From assembly GCA_030602865.1 (NCBI GenBank), contig JAUVYX010000075.1:1-5582 (forward strand): 5,582 nt of DNA. Reading direction: 5' to 3'. The position numbers and the translations under genes were made by a program. The DNA comes from Dehalococcoidia bacterium. Lineage in GTDB: Bacteria; Chloroflexota; Dehalococcoidia; GIF9; AB-539-J10. Positions 1 to 5,574 of the stretch are shown here, piece after piece (position 1 is the stretch's first letter; each line of letters starts with the position of its first letter). Under the pieces are notes generated by a model. The model was not told where the DNA came from and made no database searches. It worked only from the letters and a program-made list of their open reading frames with translations.

Positions 1-1832
1 AGGCACTCATCTGTAATGCCATGAGCATCCAGGTGATAGAGAGAACGAAGTAAGTTTTGTTCTCCGTGTGCTACAAATTCATCAGGGATTCCAAGCTGTT
101 TTACTGTCACATTTGAGATGCCATGGTTCTGTAAAAGTTGAATAACCGAAGAGCCAAGTCCACCACTGAGCACGTTTTCCTCTACTGTTACGATGGCTGG
201 TATGCGATTTGCTGTATTGAGAAGAAGATTAATGTCCAATGGTTTGACGAAACGCGCATTTATTACTGATGCATTAAAACCATAGGAGCGAAGATATTCT
301 GCTGCCTGAATGGCAGGCATCACCATTGAACCGATAGCTATTATGGCAATGTCATCTCCTTCATTAATTAACTCCCATGTTCCCAACGGTATCTTATGAA
401 ACTCAGGATCCAATAAAATACCCGTCGCCTGACCCCTGGGGTAGCGAATTGCCATGGGATGATTAACTTCGGTAGCGGTAAAAAGCAGGTGTTGAAGCTC
501 GTTCTCATCTTTGGGCGAAGAAACGATCATATTGGGCATCAGGCTAAGATAAGATAGGTCAAATATGCCTTGGTGCGTTTTGCCATCAGTGCCGACAATG
601 CCACTGCGATCAATGGCAAATATGACTGGCAGGTCTTGGATACAGACATCGTGCAATATCTGATCGAAACCACGCTGCAGGAATGTAGAATATATTGCTA
701 GAATTGGTATAAATTCCCGGGTAGCCAGTCCTGCAGCCAATGTGACTGCATGTTGTTCCGAAATACCTGTGTCGTAGATACGTTCAGGGAATTGTTCAGC
801 AAGGCGAGAAAGGCCATTACCCTTGACCATAGCAGCGCTAATAACAACGATCCTGCTATTGTTTCTCAATAGTTTATCAATGCTGTAGGCAAAAATATCA
901 CTATAGGTGGCAGCAGTTTTAGGAGCGTGGCTCGTGGATTCTAAACCATGAAAACTGACCGGATTATTTTCTGCAGGACTGTATCCTTTCCCTTTTTTTG
1001 TTAACACGTGAACAACTATCGGCTTTGCATATCTCTTGGCTCTGAACAAAATATTTTCGATCTGGGCAATGTCATGGCCATTAACAGGACCGAGATAAGT
1101 GAAGCCAAGCTGTTCCCACATCATCGTTGGCATGATTATTGATTTGATTCCCTCCTTAAGGCGGTGGATTACCCAATTGATTTGTTTTCCCAGCGGTAGG
1201 AGGGATATTAATCGATTCGTTTTCGCTTTTGCTGCCCCATATCGGTAGTTGGAGCGGAGTATATTGAGGTGTCGCGCTATAGCACCTACTGTAGGTGAGA
1301 TTGCCATACCATTATCATTTAGAACTACGATTAACTTTGTTCCCAGATGTCCAGCGTGATTTAATGCCTCGTATGCCATACCGCAGGTGATACTGCCATC
1401 GCCGATTATAGCTACGACGTGATGGTTTTCATTGGCAAGGTCACGGGCCAGTGCCATACCAAGGGCTGCTGAAATAGAAGTACCGCCATGCCCCGCACTG
1501 AAGACGTCATGAGGGCTTTCGTCTCTATCTGTAAATCCTGAAATACCATGATATTGCCGCAGGGAGGAGAATAGCTCTCCTCTTCCTGTTAAAAGTTTAT
1601 GGGTATAACTCTGGTGTCCTACATCCCAGACCAGTTTATCGTTAGGGCTATCAAATACCCTGTGCAGTGCAATAGTTAACTCAACTACTCCCAGGTTGGA
1701 TGCAAGGTGACCACCATTTTCAGCCACCTGGTTTATTATTCGTTTCCTGATTTCACTGGAAAGTTGTTTAAGGTTATTATAATCCAGCGTTTTAATATCA
1801 TCAGGATTATTAATTTTGTCTAGTATCTGCAT
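1..1832 (-). CDS. dxs: 1-deoxy-D-xylulose-5-phosphate synthase, 3' end cut by window edge
   Basis: The enzyme condenses pyruvate with glyceraldehyde 3-phosphate, using thiamine diphosphate (TPP) and Mg2+, to give DXP. This is the first step of the MEP isoprenoid pathway and also feeds TPP and pyridoxal phosphate synthesis; it acts in the cytoplasm. About 610 residues are visible, open from ATG 1832-1830 to the window edge. Motifs in order: GGHLASNLG (His about 42), WDVGHQSY (about 69-76), SAGHGGTSIS (about 112-121), the TPP/Mg motif GDGS (about 144-147) through NDN (about 172-174), then the transketolase-like half with GISEQHAV (catalytic Glu about 359, bases 756-758), STFLQR, GTDGKTHQG and RYPRG. 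The last residues seen, LDAHGITDEC, match the usual C-terminal region, so only about 10-25 residues should be missing. The ATG fits the usual MxxILDKIN-type N-terminus, but it has no clear Shine-Dalgarno; an in-frame GTG lies three codons upstream (1841-1839). The GHGGTS loop, where I expect GHSSTS or GHASTS, is a mild variant. The family assignment is very secure. Confidence 0.97.
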   Translation of the reverse strand, partial: MQILDKINNPDDIKTLDYNNLKQLSSEIRKRIINQVAENGGHLASNLGVVELTIALHRVFDSPNDKLVWDVGHQSYTHKLLTGRGELFSSLRQYHGISGFTDRDESPHDVFSAGHGGTSISAALGMALARDLANENHHVVAIIGDGSITCGMAYEALNHAGHLGTKLIVVLNDNGMAISPTVGAIARHLNILRSNYRYGAAKAKTNRLISLLPLGKQINWVIHRLKEGIKSIIMPTMMWEQLGFTYLGPVNGHDIAQIENILFRAKRYAKPIVVHVLTKKGKGYSPAENNPVSFHGLESTSHAPKTAATYSDIFAYSIDKLLRNNSRIVVISAAMVKGNGLSRLAEQFPERIYDTGISEQHAVTLAAGLATREFIPILAIYSTFLQRGFDQILHDVCIQDLPVIFAIDRSGIVGTDGKTHQGIFDLSYLSLMPNMIVSSPKDENELQHLLFTATEVNHPMAIRYPRGQATGILLDPEFHKIPLGTWELINEGDDIAIIAIGSMVMPAIQAAEYLRSYGFNASVINARFVKPLDINLLLNTANRIPAIVTVEENVLSGGLGSSVIQLLQNHGISNVTVKQLGIPDEFVAHGEQNLLRSLYHLDAHGITDEC

Positions 1833-1962
1833 TACTTGCACTTTTTAAATACGAACAATGGAGCATGTTCAGGAATTAGCTACAATTATCAATTATCTAT
1901 TCTTATTCAGCTATAGAATTTTACCAGATGCTTATTTAACTAACAAGAAGAACAGAATTATT

Positions 1963-2014
1963 TACGTAGGAAAATAAACGTTTAGCGTTTTTTAATATGA
2001 TAGTACGTAGGAAA
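1963..2014. repeat. 11-bp direct repeat pair in non-coding DNA
   Basis: TACGTAGGAAA occurs at 1963-1973 and again at 2004-2014, 41 bp apart start to start (about four helical turns). A shorter relative, TAGGAAATAA, lies at 2137-2146. The pair could be a binding site for a regulator of dxs on the minus strand, or chance in AT-rich DNA. No function is assigned. Confidence 0.3.
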
Positions 2015-2174
2015 GACGGAATATCTTAAGATACTGGTTTGTCTCTTGTAATCACTGAGCAACACAATGTTGGCACTATAGTTGTTTTTAACTCGGAAAG
2101 AAACTGTCGGATATTAAAGTAGAATTAAGCGCTGTCTAGGAAATAAGATTACTTGCATAATACGTATAGTTTAA

Positions 2175-2342
2175 TCAGTTTAATATTCTATTTTTGATTG
2201 CTATCTTCTGGACGTTTCTTCTGGTGATAAAGTTGTTTAATGACTTCAGTTTTATCAATTGCCATGTAAAGATCAGCAGCACCATGACCCCAACAATCTC
2301 GGATATGTATGTGGTCAGAGAAGAAAGCAGTTCTAACAGCAT
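2175..2342 (-). CDS. possible 55-residue membrane peptide or gene remnant, doubtful
   Basis: From ATG 2342-2340 the frame gives 55 residues with one likely membrane helix (around IVGVMVLLIFTWQLIKL, residues about 16-32) and a basic tail (RRNVQK...). The same frame runs upstream to ATG 2486, but that part is much richer in AT-type codons. The 55-residue part uses CTG, GTC, ATC and ACC codons more like the neighbouring genes, which is the main reason to list it. No Shine-Dalgarno precedes this ATG or the one at 2360-2358. The hydrophobic start loosely recalls the first helix of DUF1622-type small membrane proteins, but the remaining helices are not found in frame, so a decayed copy is as likely as a live gene. 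The 67-residue frame on the opposite strand (2194-2397) is treated as its shadow. Confidence 0.2.
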   Translation of the reverse strand: MLLELLSSLTTYISEIVGVMVLLIFTWQLIKLKSLNNFITRRNVQKIAIKNRILN

Positions 2343-2500
2343 ATTATTAAAGAAGAGCATGATATTAGACTTGCTTAACAAATTCTTTAACAGATAATAT
2401 TTAAGAACTGGTAAGCTTAATAAAATCTCATTATATAGTAAAAAAGCGAAATTATAGCTTCTATTAAATCCATATATAATAGGCAATGTAATATTTTAAC

Positions 2501-2529
2501 TTGACCTGGTACTGAAGGTTTCCTATAAT
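2501..2529 (+). promoter_or_regulatory. sigma70-type promoter for the tandem tRNA genes
   Basis: TTGACC (2501-2506) and a perfect TATAAT (2524-2529) are separated by exactly 17 bp, which predicts a transcript start near 2536, about 84 bases before the first tRNA. This is the best promoter match in the window on the plus strand, and the tRNAs are the first genes downstream. A second TATAAT at 2563-2568 has only a weak -35 (CTGGCA, 2541-2546). Confidence 0.7.
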
Positions 2530-2619
2530 TTAGCTGTTAACTGGCAAGAGAAAGTGATGTATTATAATATCAAACCTTATAACTGTTATACTTCAATTTC
2601 AAGATATTTAAGTGCTGAT

Positions 2620-2694
2620 GCGGGAGTAGCTCAGCGGTAGAGTTCCTGCCTTCCAAGTAGGGTGTCGCGGGTTCGAATCCCGTCTCCCGCTCCA
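2620..2694 (+). tRNA. tRNA-Gly (anticodon TCC), CCA encoded
   Basis: A complete cloverleaf can be folded by eye. The acceptor stem GCGGGAG/CTCCCGC (2620-2626 with 2684-2690) is perfect. The D arm is GCTC-AGCGGTA-GAGT with one G-T pair. The anticodon stem CCTGC/GTAGG carries the loop CTTCCAA, anticodon TCC at 2652-2654. The variable loop has 5 bases, and the T arm is GCGGG-TTCGAAT-CCCGT. The discriminator T is followed by an encoded CCA (2692-2694). It reads GGA and, by wobble, GGG glycine codons. It is the first gene of a two-tRNA unit, with only 4 bases to the next. Confidence 0.97.
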
Positions 2695-2698
2695 ATAG

Positions 2699-2773
2699 GG
2701 GCCCGTAGCTCAGCGGCAGAGCGTCCGGCTCATAACCGGTTGGTCGCAGGTTCGAATCCTGCCGGGCCCACCA
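2699..2773 (+). tRNA. tRNA with CAT anticodon: elongator tRNA-Met or lysidine-type tRNA-Ile2
   Basis: A complete cloverleaf is visible. The acceptor stem GGGCCCG/CGGGCCC (2699-2705 with 2763-2769) is perfect. The D arm is GCTC-AGCGGCA-GAGC. The anticodon loop is CTCATAA, with CAT at 2731-2733. The anticodon stem TCCGG/CCGGT has a T-T mismatch at its outer end. The T arm is GCAGG-TTCGAAT-CCTGC, and ACCA is encoded (2770-2773). A paired first base pair (G1-C72) and the lack of three G-C pairs next to the anticodon loop argue against initiator tRNA. C4-G69 and C5-G68 are the acceptor pairs reported to favour the lysidine enzyme TilS in tRNA-Ile2, and the TTGGTCGC variable region also resembles Ile2. 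Annotation pipelines would probably print Met. No separate promoter is seen, so it should be cotranscribed with tRNA-Gly. Confidence 0.93.
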
Positions 2774-2839
2774 GATTTGTTCTTTTATTATTCAAGATGT
2801 AGTTGACATAATGGTCTGGTAATTGTTTTGTAGTTTTAT
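2774..2839. other. short convergent gap between tRNA unit and recombinase gene
   Basis: These 66 bases separate the 3' end of the tRNA unit (plus strand) from the stop codon of the recombinase gene (minus strand). The stretch is T-rich on the plus strand just after the tRNA, which may help end transcription. I see no strong stem-loop, so no terminator is called for either side. There is no copy of the tRNA 3' end that would mark an attachment site. Confidence 0.4.
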
Positions 2840-3766
2840 CTAAGTAACGGGATGGTATTTGCGGTGTGTTTCCTCAGCGTACTTATCCGAAGCATGGACA
2901 TAACGAGTTGTAGTATCCAGAGATTCGTGACCGAGTAAAATCTGAAGAGCTACGGGATTGGCTCCACTTTCAGCCAGATAGGTTGCAAAGCCATGTCTTA
3001 AGGAATGCGCTGAAGTGGGAACATTTATCTTTAATTTTTCTCTATATCTTTTAATTCTCTCTTGGAGATAATTGGTGGAGATTCTTCTCCTGGGGTTATT
3101 TATGTTTCTACCAGAATATGGGATGAACAAAGCAGGGCAGTCGTCGTGGCGACTACTTAAATATATATTTAGGTGCTGGCTGGATCGAGGGGTCAGATAA
3201 ACAAAACGTTGTTTTTTACCTTTGCCGGTAATAAATATTCGTCCACTTTCGTCAATCTGGCTACGATTTAAATTGCAGAGTTCTGAAATACGCATTCCTG
3301 TTGCCAGAAGCAGTTCCAGCATTGCTCGATTTCTAAGTGCAAGCTTGGAATTAGACTCAAGTGAACTGGGTGCTTCAACAAGCCGCACCAGATCATGAAG
3401 TTCAGCAACCTGAGGGTGTTTACGTCCAGTCTTTGTTAATTTGACTGCTTCTGGGGGTAATGAGCAGTCATAGTCCATGTCAATTAAATATCGTAAATAT
3501 CCTCTGATAGAGGACAGCATTCGATTTACAGAACGTGAGTCCAGTTTTTTACCTAAAATATTAAGACGTGGTGTAATTCGATCGCGCGATCCAAGGTATG
3601 CTTTGTAATAGGTGATTGTGCGTTTATTAAGTTTATCGAAATCGATTTTACATTCTAGAAGGAAATTATCAAAAACCTGCAAATCACGCTCATAATTGTA
3701 AACCGTTTCCGGTGAATAATTATTGGCTTGTAGATTCAATAAAAATTCATCTACATGTGGAAGCAT
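2840..3766 (-). CDS. Xer-type tyrosine recombinase (XerC/XerD family)
   Basis: A 308-residue protein, the normal size for XerC/XerD. An N-terminal SAM-like core-binding domain (about 1-95) is followed by a catalytic domain (about 120-308). All tyrosine recombinase residues are present: Arg159 in ATGMRISEL, Lys182 in ITGKGKKQR, His254 and Arg257 in AHSLRHGFATYL, His280 in LLGHESL, and nucleophile Tyr289 in TTTRYVHAS. Family members cut and rejoin DNA through a 3'-phosphotyrosine, and Xer proteins resolve chromosome dimers at dif together with FtsK. Start ATG 3766-3764 has a strong GGAGG six bases upstream; the stop is TAG at 2842-2840. The gene is divergent from nadE and converges on two tRNAs. 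The ordinary neighbours, normal size and intact tRNAs favour a housekeeping Xer over a phage integrase. I cannot tell XerC, XerD or a single-recombinase type (XerA/XerH/XerS-like) apart from this window. The inverted repeat just upstream may be its target or operator. Confidence 0.93.
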   Translation of the reverse strand: MLPHVDEFLLNLQANNYSPETVYNYERDLQVFDNFLLECKIDFDKLNKRTITYYKAYLGSRDRITPRLNILGKKLDSRSVNRMLSSIRGYLRYLIDMDYDCSLPPEAVKLTKTGRKHPQVAELHDLVRLVEAPSSLESNSKLALRNRAMLELLLATGMRISELCNLNRSQIDESGRIFITGKGKKQRFVYLTPRSSQHLNIYLSSRHDDCPALFIPYSGRNINNPRRRISTNYLQERIKRYREKLKINVPTSAHSLRHGFATYLAESGANPVALQILLGHESLDTTTRYVHASDKYAEETHRKYHPVT

Positions 3767-3772
3767 ATATTT

Positions 3773-3777
3773 CCTCC
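3773..3777 (-). promoter_or_regulatory. strong ribosome binding site for the recombinase
   Basis: On the minus strand GGAGG lies six bases ahead of ATG 3766-3764, near-ideal spacing. This fixes the start of the recombinase gene. Confidence 0.85.
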
Positions 3778-3783
3778 ATACTG

Positions 3784-3825
3784 AATATTAACTGAGTGTA
3801 AGAGATATTATACTCAGTTAATATT
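3784..3825. repeat. 42-bp inverted repeat with 6-bp centre: candidate dif-like site or operator
   Basis: The arms at 3784-3801 and 3808-3825 are 18 bp each and complementary except at one pair (3798/3811). The outer 14 bp (AATATTAACTGAGT and its complement) are perfect. The centre is GAGATA (3802-3807). The inner 28 bp read ACTGAGTGTAA-GAGATA-TTATACTCAGT, the 11-6-11 layout of Xer dif sites. The TAA and TTAT edges match the remembered E. coli dif arms (GGTGCGCATAA, TTATGTTAAAT); the full arms match only partly, 6/11 and 7/11. The repeat lies 7 bp upstream of the recombinase ribosome binding site and covers its likely -10 and start region. It lies outside the predicted nadE transcript, so a role as DNA rather than RNA hairpin is more likely, at least for nadE. 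Alternatives are an autoregulatory operator or a dyad for an unrelated regulator. Confidence 0.85.
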
Positions 3826-3848
3826 AGCATATCTAAATGAATTGTCAA
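3821..3848 (-). promoter_or_regulatory. promoter of the recombinase gene, overlapping the inverted repeat
   Basis: On the minus strand a perfect TTGACA (3848-3843) is followed after 16 bp by TAATAT (3826-3821), preceded by TGC, which makes an extended -10. Transcription would start near 3814, inside the inverted repeat. A perfect TATAAT also lies at 3812-3807 on the same strand, but its -35 is poor. A protein bound to the repeat would block either promoter. Confidence 0.6.
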
Positions 3849-3872
3849 TAAAAGCCGCTAGTTTCCCTAAAA

Positions 3873-3881
3873 TGTTATAAT
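3873..3881 (+). promoter_or_regulatory. extended -10 promoter of nadE
   Basis: TGTTATAAT is a perfect extended -10 (TG-n-TATAAT). No -35 is seen at the right spacing; the nearest candidate, TTGTCA at 3842-3847, is 28 bp away. Extended -10 promoters can work without a -35. The predicted start near 3888 leaves a leader of only about 13 bases before ATG 3901 and would exclude the GTG at 3886 as the start codon. Confidence 0.6.
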
Positions 3882-3900
3882 CTACGTGGTAAAGAGATTA

Positions 3901-5550
3901 ATGGAAAATTCTAAATTGCTCAGTTTAAGACTTGGACTTGCTCAAATAAATTCTGTTGTTGGTGATCTGAATGGGAACACTAAAAAGATTATGGAGTTTG
4001 TCCGTAAAGCCAAATCCATGAAAGTAGACTTGTTGGTTTTTCCTGAGCTGGCCCTTACAGGTTCCCCGCCCGAAGGATTATTATTAAATCGTCAATTTAT
4101 AAAACATAATATTGATTGTTTAAAGCGCATAATACGAGATACTGAGGGAATAGCACTTATACTAGGATTCGCTGACTACTATAATGGTTCCGTATACAAT
4201 GCTGCGGCTGTTGTAGTAGATAATAAACTGGTTGCTGTATCTCATAAGGCTCACCGGTCAAACTTGCCTATAGCTGATGACATAAACTATTTTAATGTGG
4301 GGAGTGGCTGTCTTCAAACTATTATCAGAGGATATGATGTCGAAATTGCTATTGGTGAAGATGTAGTGGATGCGCCTGGAGTTGTGGCAGCCAGTTCAGG
4401 TATTCTGCCGCGTTTGTTGATTAACATAAATGCTAGTTCCAATCAGATTCAAGATATTTATAGACAGGAGGACTCTTTTTCGACAAAGGCAGCCAATAAC
4501 AGAATCTTTATTGCTTGTGCTAATCTAGTCGGTGCCCAGGATGGGCTGATATTCGCCGGCAGCAGTTTTATCTTGGCTGATGGTGGGGAGACCATGGCTC
4601 GTGGAAAGCCATTTATTGAAGACATAGTTGTGGCAGATTTGAATTCAAGAACAGCACTGCCTCCAAAATCATCCTTACCTGTAAATAAGGCGACAAGACT
4701 GGATAGTATTGCTGCAGTCTATAAATCACTTGTTCTAGGCATAAAGGATTATGTCAATAAGAATGGCTTCTCAAAAGTAGTCTTAGGGTTGTCCGGTGGA
4801 ATTGACTCTAGCTTGGTAGCCGCTTTATCGACAGAAGCCCTGGGGGTTGAAAATGTTATTGGTGTTTATATGCCTTCTCGTTATTCGTCCTCGCATAGCA
4901 AGAATGACGTAGATAAACTTGTTTCTAATATTGGTATAGAACTTAGCGTAATTCCTATTGAGAAAGCCTTCTGTGCGTATCTGAATATGTTAACTTTAAC
5001 CATTGAAGAAAATATACCGGGTATTACTGAACAGAATCTGCAAGCGAGAGTGAGAGCAAATATCCTTTATGCACTATCTAATAAATTTGGTTGGATGGTA
5101 CTCAGTTGCGGTAATAAAAGTGAATCTGCGACAGGGTATGGGACTCTTTATGGGGATATGGCTGGTGGATTTGCTGTGCTTAAGAACATATATAAAACAA
5201 TGGTCTTTGAACTGGCAAGCTACAAGAATAGTTTAATAGAAGGTGAAATGATACCTGCTAGCATCATTGCTAAAGAACCATCGGCTGAGCTGGCGCCGAA
5301 TCAAAAGGACACTGATGCCTTGCCTTCATATGACGTATTAGATTCTATACTACAGGCTTATATGGATAAAAATATACCGGTAAATGAAATTGTCGATATG
5401 GGCTATAACGAGGAAATTGTAAATAAGGTCGCTTATTTGGTAGATAAAAATGAGTATAAACGTCGGCAGTCGCCTCCGGGAGTAATAATATCTTCTAGTA
5501 TGGCTATCAACAAGGGAAGATTACCAATTAGCAATCGCTTTAGAGTTTAA
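3901..5550 (+). CDS. nadE: NAD+ synthetase with degenerate glutaminase domain
   Basis: NadE converts deamido-NAD+ (nicotinate adenine dinucleotide) to NAD+ using ATP and ammonia, the last step of NAD synthesis, in the cytoplasm. From ATG 3901 it has 549 residues, usual for the two-domain glutamine-dependent form. The N-terminal nitrilase-fold domain (about 8-255) keeps Glu49 (FPELALTG) and Lys116 (SHKAHRS), but the catalytic Cys is Gly152 (bases 4354-4356: IGEDVV where IxxCEDxW is expected). The glutamine-pocket motifs LPNY, SPYHxGK and DELVFDG are replaced by RSNL, SSNQIQD and DGLIFAG. The C-terminal synthetase domain keeps the P-loop SGGIDSS (298-304), QARVRAN, GNKSE (404-408), GTLYGDMAGGFAV, PSAEL (about 460-464) and NEYKRRQSPPG. 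The frame is open and in place throughout, so this is not a pseudogene. I infer an ammonia-dependent enzyme or one fed by a partner glutaminase. The upstream GTG at 3886 would add five residues but falls at the predicted transcript start. Its ribosome binding site is weak (AAAGAG, 3891-3896). Confidence 0.96.
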   Translation: MENSKLLSLRLGLAQINSVVGDLNGNTKKIMEFVRKAKSMKVDLLVFPELALTGSPPEGLLLNRQFIKHNIDCLKRIIRDTEGIALILGFADYYNGSVYNAAAVVVDNKLVAVSHKAHRSNLPIADDINYFNVGSGCLQTIIRGYDVEIAIGEDVVDAPGVVAASSGILPRLLININASSNQIQDIYRQEDSFSTKAANNRIFIACANLVGAQDGLIFAGSSFILADGGETMARGKPFIEDIVVADLNSRTALPPKSSLPVNKATRLDSIAAVYKSLVLGIKDYVNKNGFSKVVLGLSGGIDSSLVAALSTEALGVENVIGVYMPSRYSSSHSKNDVDKLVSNIGIELSVIPIEKAFCAYLNMLTLTIEENIPGITEQNLQARVRANILYALSNKFGWMVLSCGNKSESATGYGTLYGDMAGGFAVLKNIYKTMVFELASYKNSLIEGEMIPASIIAKEPSAELAPNQKDTDALPSYDVLDSILQAYMDKNIPVNEIVDMGYNEEIVNKVAYLVDKNEYKRRQSPPGVIISSSMAINKGRLPISNRFRV

Positions 5551-5574
5551 ATATTCAATTCGATTTCATAGTGT

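Larger units (their letters stand above)
1833..2500. other. AT-rich intergenic stretch, no secure gene
   Basis: This stretch lies between the dxs start and the tRNA promoter. I see no convincing gene apart from the doubtful frame at 2175-2342. It holds an 11-bp direct repeat (TACGTAGGAAA at 1963-1973 and 2004-2014), a 12-bp perfect palindrome (TATCTTAAGATA, 2022-2033) and a small hairpin (CAACA-CAA-TGTTG, 2060-2072). There is also a weak AAACG/CGTTT hairpin followed by Ts near 1977-1993, too short to call a terminator. The dxs promoter should lie in the first part of this stretch on the minus strand, but I could not find a good -35/-10 pair. No known small RNA or riboswitch was recognised; in particular I saw no recognisable TPP (THI) element ahead of dxs. 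Confidence 0.5.

Noticed and set aside
1977..1993. AAACG-TTTAG-CGTTT hairpin followed by Ts as a terminator
   Set aside because: The stem is only five base pairs, mostly A-T, and no plus-strand gene ends before it.
1833..2170. Riboswitch (for example TPP/THI) or known small RNA ahead of dxs
   Set aside because: No recognisable THI core (CUGAGA) or other conserved motif was found on the minus strand; only short hairpins are present.
2194..2397. 67-residue plus-strand reading frame
   Set aside because: It lies opposite the more gene-like minus-strand frame, has no ribosome binding site, and shows no recognisable motif; treated as a shadow.
2343..2486. N-terminal extension of the minus-strand frame to ATG 2486
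   Set aside because: Codons there are AT-rich and intergenic in character, with no ribosome binding site; not supported as coding.
2620..3766. Integrated element: tRNA genes next to a tyrosine recombinase
   Set aside because: Both tRNAs are complete, no second copy of a tRNA 3' end is seen as an attachment site, the recombinase has Xer size and motifs, and the neighbours are housekeeping genes.
3784..3825. Inverted repeat as a transcription terminator
   Set aside because: Both flanking genes read away from it, no T-run follows either arm, and it sits in the recombinase promoter region.
3901..5550. nadE as a pseudogene because of the lost cysteine
   Set aside because: The frame is intact over its full normal length and the main synthetase motifs are kept, so loss of one activity is a better explanation than gene decay.
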